Of a stretch of DNA of 5,730 nt, positions 4,305 to 5,730 are shown piece by piece. How positions within the stretch are numbered: the stretch's first letter is position 1; each line of letters begins with the position of its first letter. Made by a program: the position numbers and the translations under genes. The DNA is taken from contig JAEUJR010000573.1 in assembly GCA_016793585.1 (NCBI GenBank), positions 1-5,730 on the forward strand. Direction: 5' to 3'. The stretch comes from Archangium sp. (GTDB taxonomy: Bacteria > Myxococcota > Myxococcia > Myxococcales > Myxococcaceae). Under the pieces are notes generated by a model. It searched no databases and was not told the origin of the DNA. It was given only the letters and a program-made list of their open reading frames with translations.

Positions 4305-5730
4305 TCAGCGCTTCTTCTTCTTCGCGAGCGCGGCCTTCTTCGGAGCGGGCTTCTTCGCGGCCGGCTTCTTCTTCACGGGCGCCGCCTTCTTCGGAGCAGG
4401 CTTCTTCGCGATCGGCTTTTTCTTCGCCGGTGCCTTCTTCGGTGCAGGCGCGGGCTTCTTCTTCGCGGCAGGCGCCTTCTTCGGTGCAGGCGCCTTCTTC
4501 TTCGGAGCGTCGTCCTCCTTCGCCGCGTTGAACTCGCGCACGGCGTCGTCGACGAGGCCCATGTTCATGTAGGCGACGCCGAGGTCGCGGTGATCTTGCG
4601 ACGAGAGGCCTTCCTTCGTGCCTTCACGCAGCTTGGTGAGCGCCTCTTTCACCTGCTGATCCGGGTCGGCGGGCACCGTCACGCCCGAGAGTTCCTCTTT
4701 GAGTTCCTCCTCGAGGTTCACGGGGCCAGCCACAGGTGGAGCGACCCGCACTTCGACGGGCGCGATGCGCTTCAGGTTGTCGTTCAGCTTGCCCACGCGG
4801 CTGTGCAGCTCGGCGATGCGGGCCTTGTCCTTCTCGACGACGTCGGCCGGCGCGCGGGTGGCGTAGTTGGGGTTCTCGAACTTCTTCTGAATCTGCGCCG
4901 CTTCGGCCTCCGACTTGGCGATGTCCTTCTTCAGACGTTCGCGCTCTTCGGCGAGATCGACGATGCCCGCGAGGGGCACGTAGATCTCCATCTGGTGCCG
5001 AATCTCGGCCGCCGACTGTGGAGGCTTCGTGCCCATCGGCTCGACCGACAGCTTCGCGAGCCCGGCGAGGGGCATCACGTAGCGCTTGTACGTCTCGAGC
5101 GTGCCGCGAACGATCGTCTCGTCGCTCTGAATCAGCGCCTCGATGCGCAGGGCGGGAGACAGGTTCGACTCGCCACGAATGGTGCGAATGCCCTCGATGG
5201 CCGTGATGATCGGCGCCATCGTCGCTTCGGCCACCTCATCACGCAGCCGCTCGTCGTGCTTCGGGTACTCGGCGATCGCGATCGAGTCGACCGTGCGCGT
5301 CATCGGCAGCTTCTGCCAGATCTCCTCGGTGATGAACGGCGCGAACGGGTGCAGCAGGCGCATCACGCGATCGAGACAGAACACCATCGTGGCGCGGGTC
5401 GATTCCTTCGCCGCGTCGTCGTCGCCGTACAGCGCGCCCTTCGAGAGCTCGATGTACCAGTCGCAGAACTCGCCCCAGAGGAACTGGTAGAGCGTCGAGG
5501 CAGCGTCGCTGAAGGCGTACCGCTCAAGCGCCTCGTTGGTGTCACGCACCGCGCGATCGAGCCGCGACAGAATCCACTTGTCGGCCAGACTGAGCGCGCG
5601 CTCTCCGATGAACACGCGGCCGTCTTCCTGGAAGTCGCCGAGGTTCATCAGCGCGAAGCGCGTGGCGTTCCAGATCTTGTTGCAGAAGGCCTTGTAGCCA
5701 CCGATGCGATCGATCGAGAGCTTGATGTCG
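4305..5730 (-). CDS. valS: Valyl-tRNA synthetase, C-terminal part (5' end outside window), with TPR-like and Lys-rich extension
   Basis: Charges tRNA-Val with valine. The frame is open through base 5730, and 474 residues are visible. The catalytic HIGH and KMSKS motifs lie beyond the window. The first visible residues, including FCNKIWNATRF, are the conserved class Ia segment just after KMSKS. Counting from Met5648, the anticodon-binding helical domain follows: ADKWILSRL (22-30), FLWGEFCDWYIELSKG (56-71) and LHPFAPFITEEIWQKLP (99-115). Next comes the C-terminal coiled-coil arm at about 228-296 (LAEERERLKKDI, then FENPNY and APADVVEKDKARI), typical of bacterial ValRS. The protein does not stop there. 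An acidic linker (about 310-345), one TPR-like helical pair (about 350-380) and a 67-residue Lys/Ala/Pro tail (381-447) are added in the same uninterrupted frame. nadC follows after 7 nt. Enzyme identity is certain; the role of the extension is unknown. Confidence 0.97.
   Translation of the reverse strand, partial: DIKLSIDRIGGYKAFCNKIWNATRFALMNLGDFQEDGRVFIGERALSLADKWILSRLDRAVRDTNEALERYAFSDAASTLYQFLWGEFCDWYIELSKGALYGDDDAAKESTRATMVFCLDRVMRLLHPFAPFITEEIWQKLPMTRTVDSIAIAEYPKHDERLRDEVAEATMAPIITAIEGIRTIRGESNLSPALRIEALIQSDETIVRGTLETYKRYVMPLAGLAKLSVEPMGTKPPQSAAEIRHQMEIYVPLAGIVDLAEERERLKKDIAKSEAEAAQIQKKFENPNYATRAPADVVEKDKARIAELHSRVGKLNDNLKRIAPVEVRVAPPVAGPVNLEEELKEELSGVTVPADPDQQVKEALTKLREGTKEGLSSQDHRDLGVAYMNMGLVDDAVREFNAAKEDDAPKKKAPAPKKAPAAKKKPAPAPKKAPAKKKPIAKKPAPKKAAPVKKKPAAKKPAPKKAALAKKKKR
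4308..4508 (-). repeat. Low-complexity Lys/Ala/Pro tail of ValRS and underlying DNA repeat
   Basis: The last 67 residues contain 28 Lys and a final Arg, the rest being mostly Ala and Pro, with no acidic residue. Units such as APKK, AKKP and PAKKK recur, resembling histone H1-like tails. On the plus strand the DNA repeats GCCTTCTTCGG exactly at 4333, 4384, 4432 and 4474, with spacings 51, 48 and 42 nt, all multiples of three, plus a variant at 4492. This suggests growth by in-frame slippage or duplication. Nucleic-acid or tRNA binding is a reasonable guess. Confidence 0.85.
4509..4604 (-). other. TPR-like segment in the ValRS C-terminal extension
   Basis: Residues about 350-380 (from Met5648) read SQDHRDLGVAYMNMGL then VDDAVREFNAAKED. 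This matches the TPR pattern of small residues (LG-AY, G, A--F--A) over one helix-turn-helix pair and resembles repeats common in Myxococcota proteins. Only one repeat is clear; the helix before it (QQVKEALTKLREG) could pack against it. Standard ValRS ends at the coiled-coil arm, so this is an added module, possibly a protein-protein contact site. The assignment rests on pattern only. Confidence 0.55.

Noticed and set aside
4308..4508. CRISPR-like or tandem repeat array
   Set aside because: The repeats are short, imperfect, in frame and coding for the lysine tail, with no spacers of constant length.
3491..4531. Long plus-strand open frame of 346 codons
   Set aside because: It is antisense to nadC and the valS tail. 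Its Ser/Arg/Ala-rich end is simply the reverse reading of the lysine-tail repeats.
4736..5206. Plus-strand open frame rich in Arg, Cys and Ser
   Set aside because: It is antisense to the ValRS anticodon-binding and arm regions; composition alone explains it.

Overview
The window is almost wholly coding: no gap between genes exceeds 17 bases. It is high in GC, with the strong third-position G/C bias of a GC-rich bacterium. A Myxococcota (formerly Deltaproteobacteria) host is my best guess. The hints are the lysine/alanine/proline-rich tail on an essential enzyme, a TPR-like segment with the D-LG-AY--MGL-DDA--EF pattern common in that phylum, and the general codon style. This is inference from style, not a phylogenetic placement.

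Plus strand, 1-3409: four tightly packed genes form what I read as a bacterial version of the URC pyrimidine-catabolism cluster. In order they are a GTP cyclohydrolase II-like protein of the URC1/urg1 type (5' end outside the window), a DUF1688 protein of the URC4/urg3 type, uracil phosphoribosyltransferase (upp) and uridine kinase (udk). Junctions are an 8-nt overlap, a 17-nt gap and a 26-nt overlap, so one polycistronic message is likely. The logic is coherent: Upp turns uracil into UMP, Udk turns uridine into UMP, the URC1-type enzyme is thought to open the pyrimidine ring of a uridine nucleotide, and the URC4-type protein is thought to process a ribosylurea-type intermediate. In yeast the pathway ends in urea and 3-hydroxypropionate. 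Genes for urea breakdown, 3-carbon disposal, transport or regulation are not in this window; they would lie upstream or elsewhere.

Minus strand, 5730-3413: the C-terminal part of valyl-tRNA synthetase (valS; 5' end outside the window) is followed after 7 nt by nadC (quinolinate phosphoribosyltransferase of NAD synthesis). The two probably share a transcript although their functions are unrelated. The ValRS carries an unusual C-terminal extension after its coiled-coil arm: an acidic linker, one TPR-like helical pair and a 67-residue tail with 28 lysines.

The two gene groups converge at 3410-3412 with only 3 nt between stop codons and no recognisable terminator. No promoters, RNA genes, mobile elements or CRISPR arrays are visible. 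The items most worth following up are the URC cluster, whose first gene is easily misannotated as ribA, and the ValRS extension.
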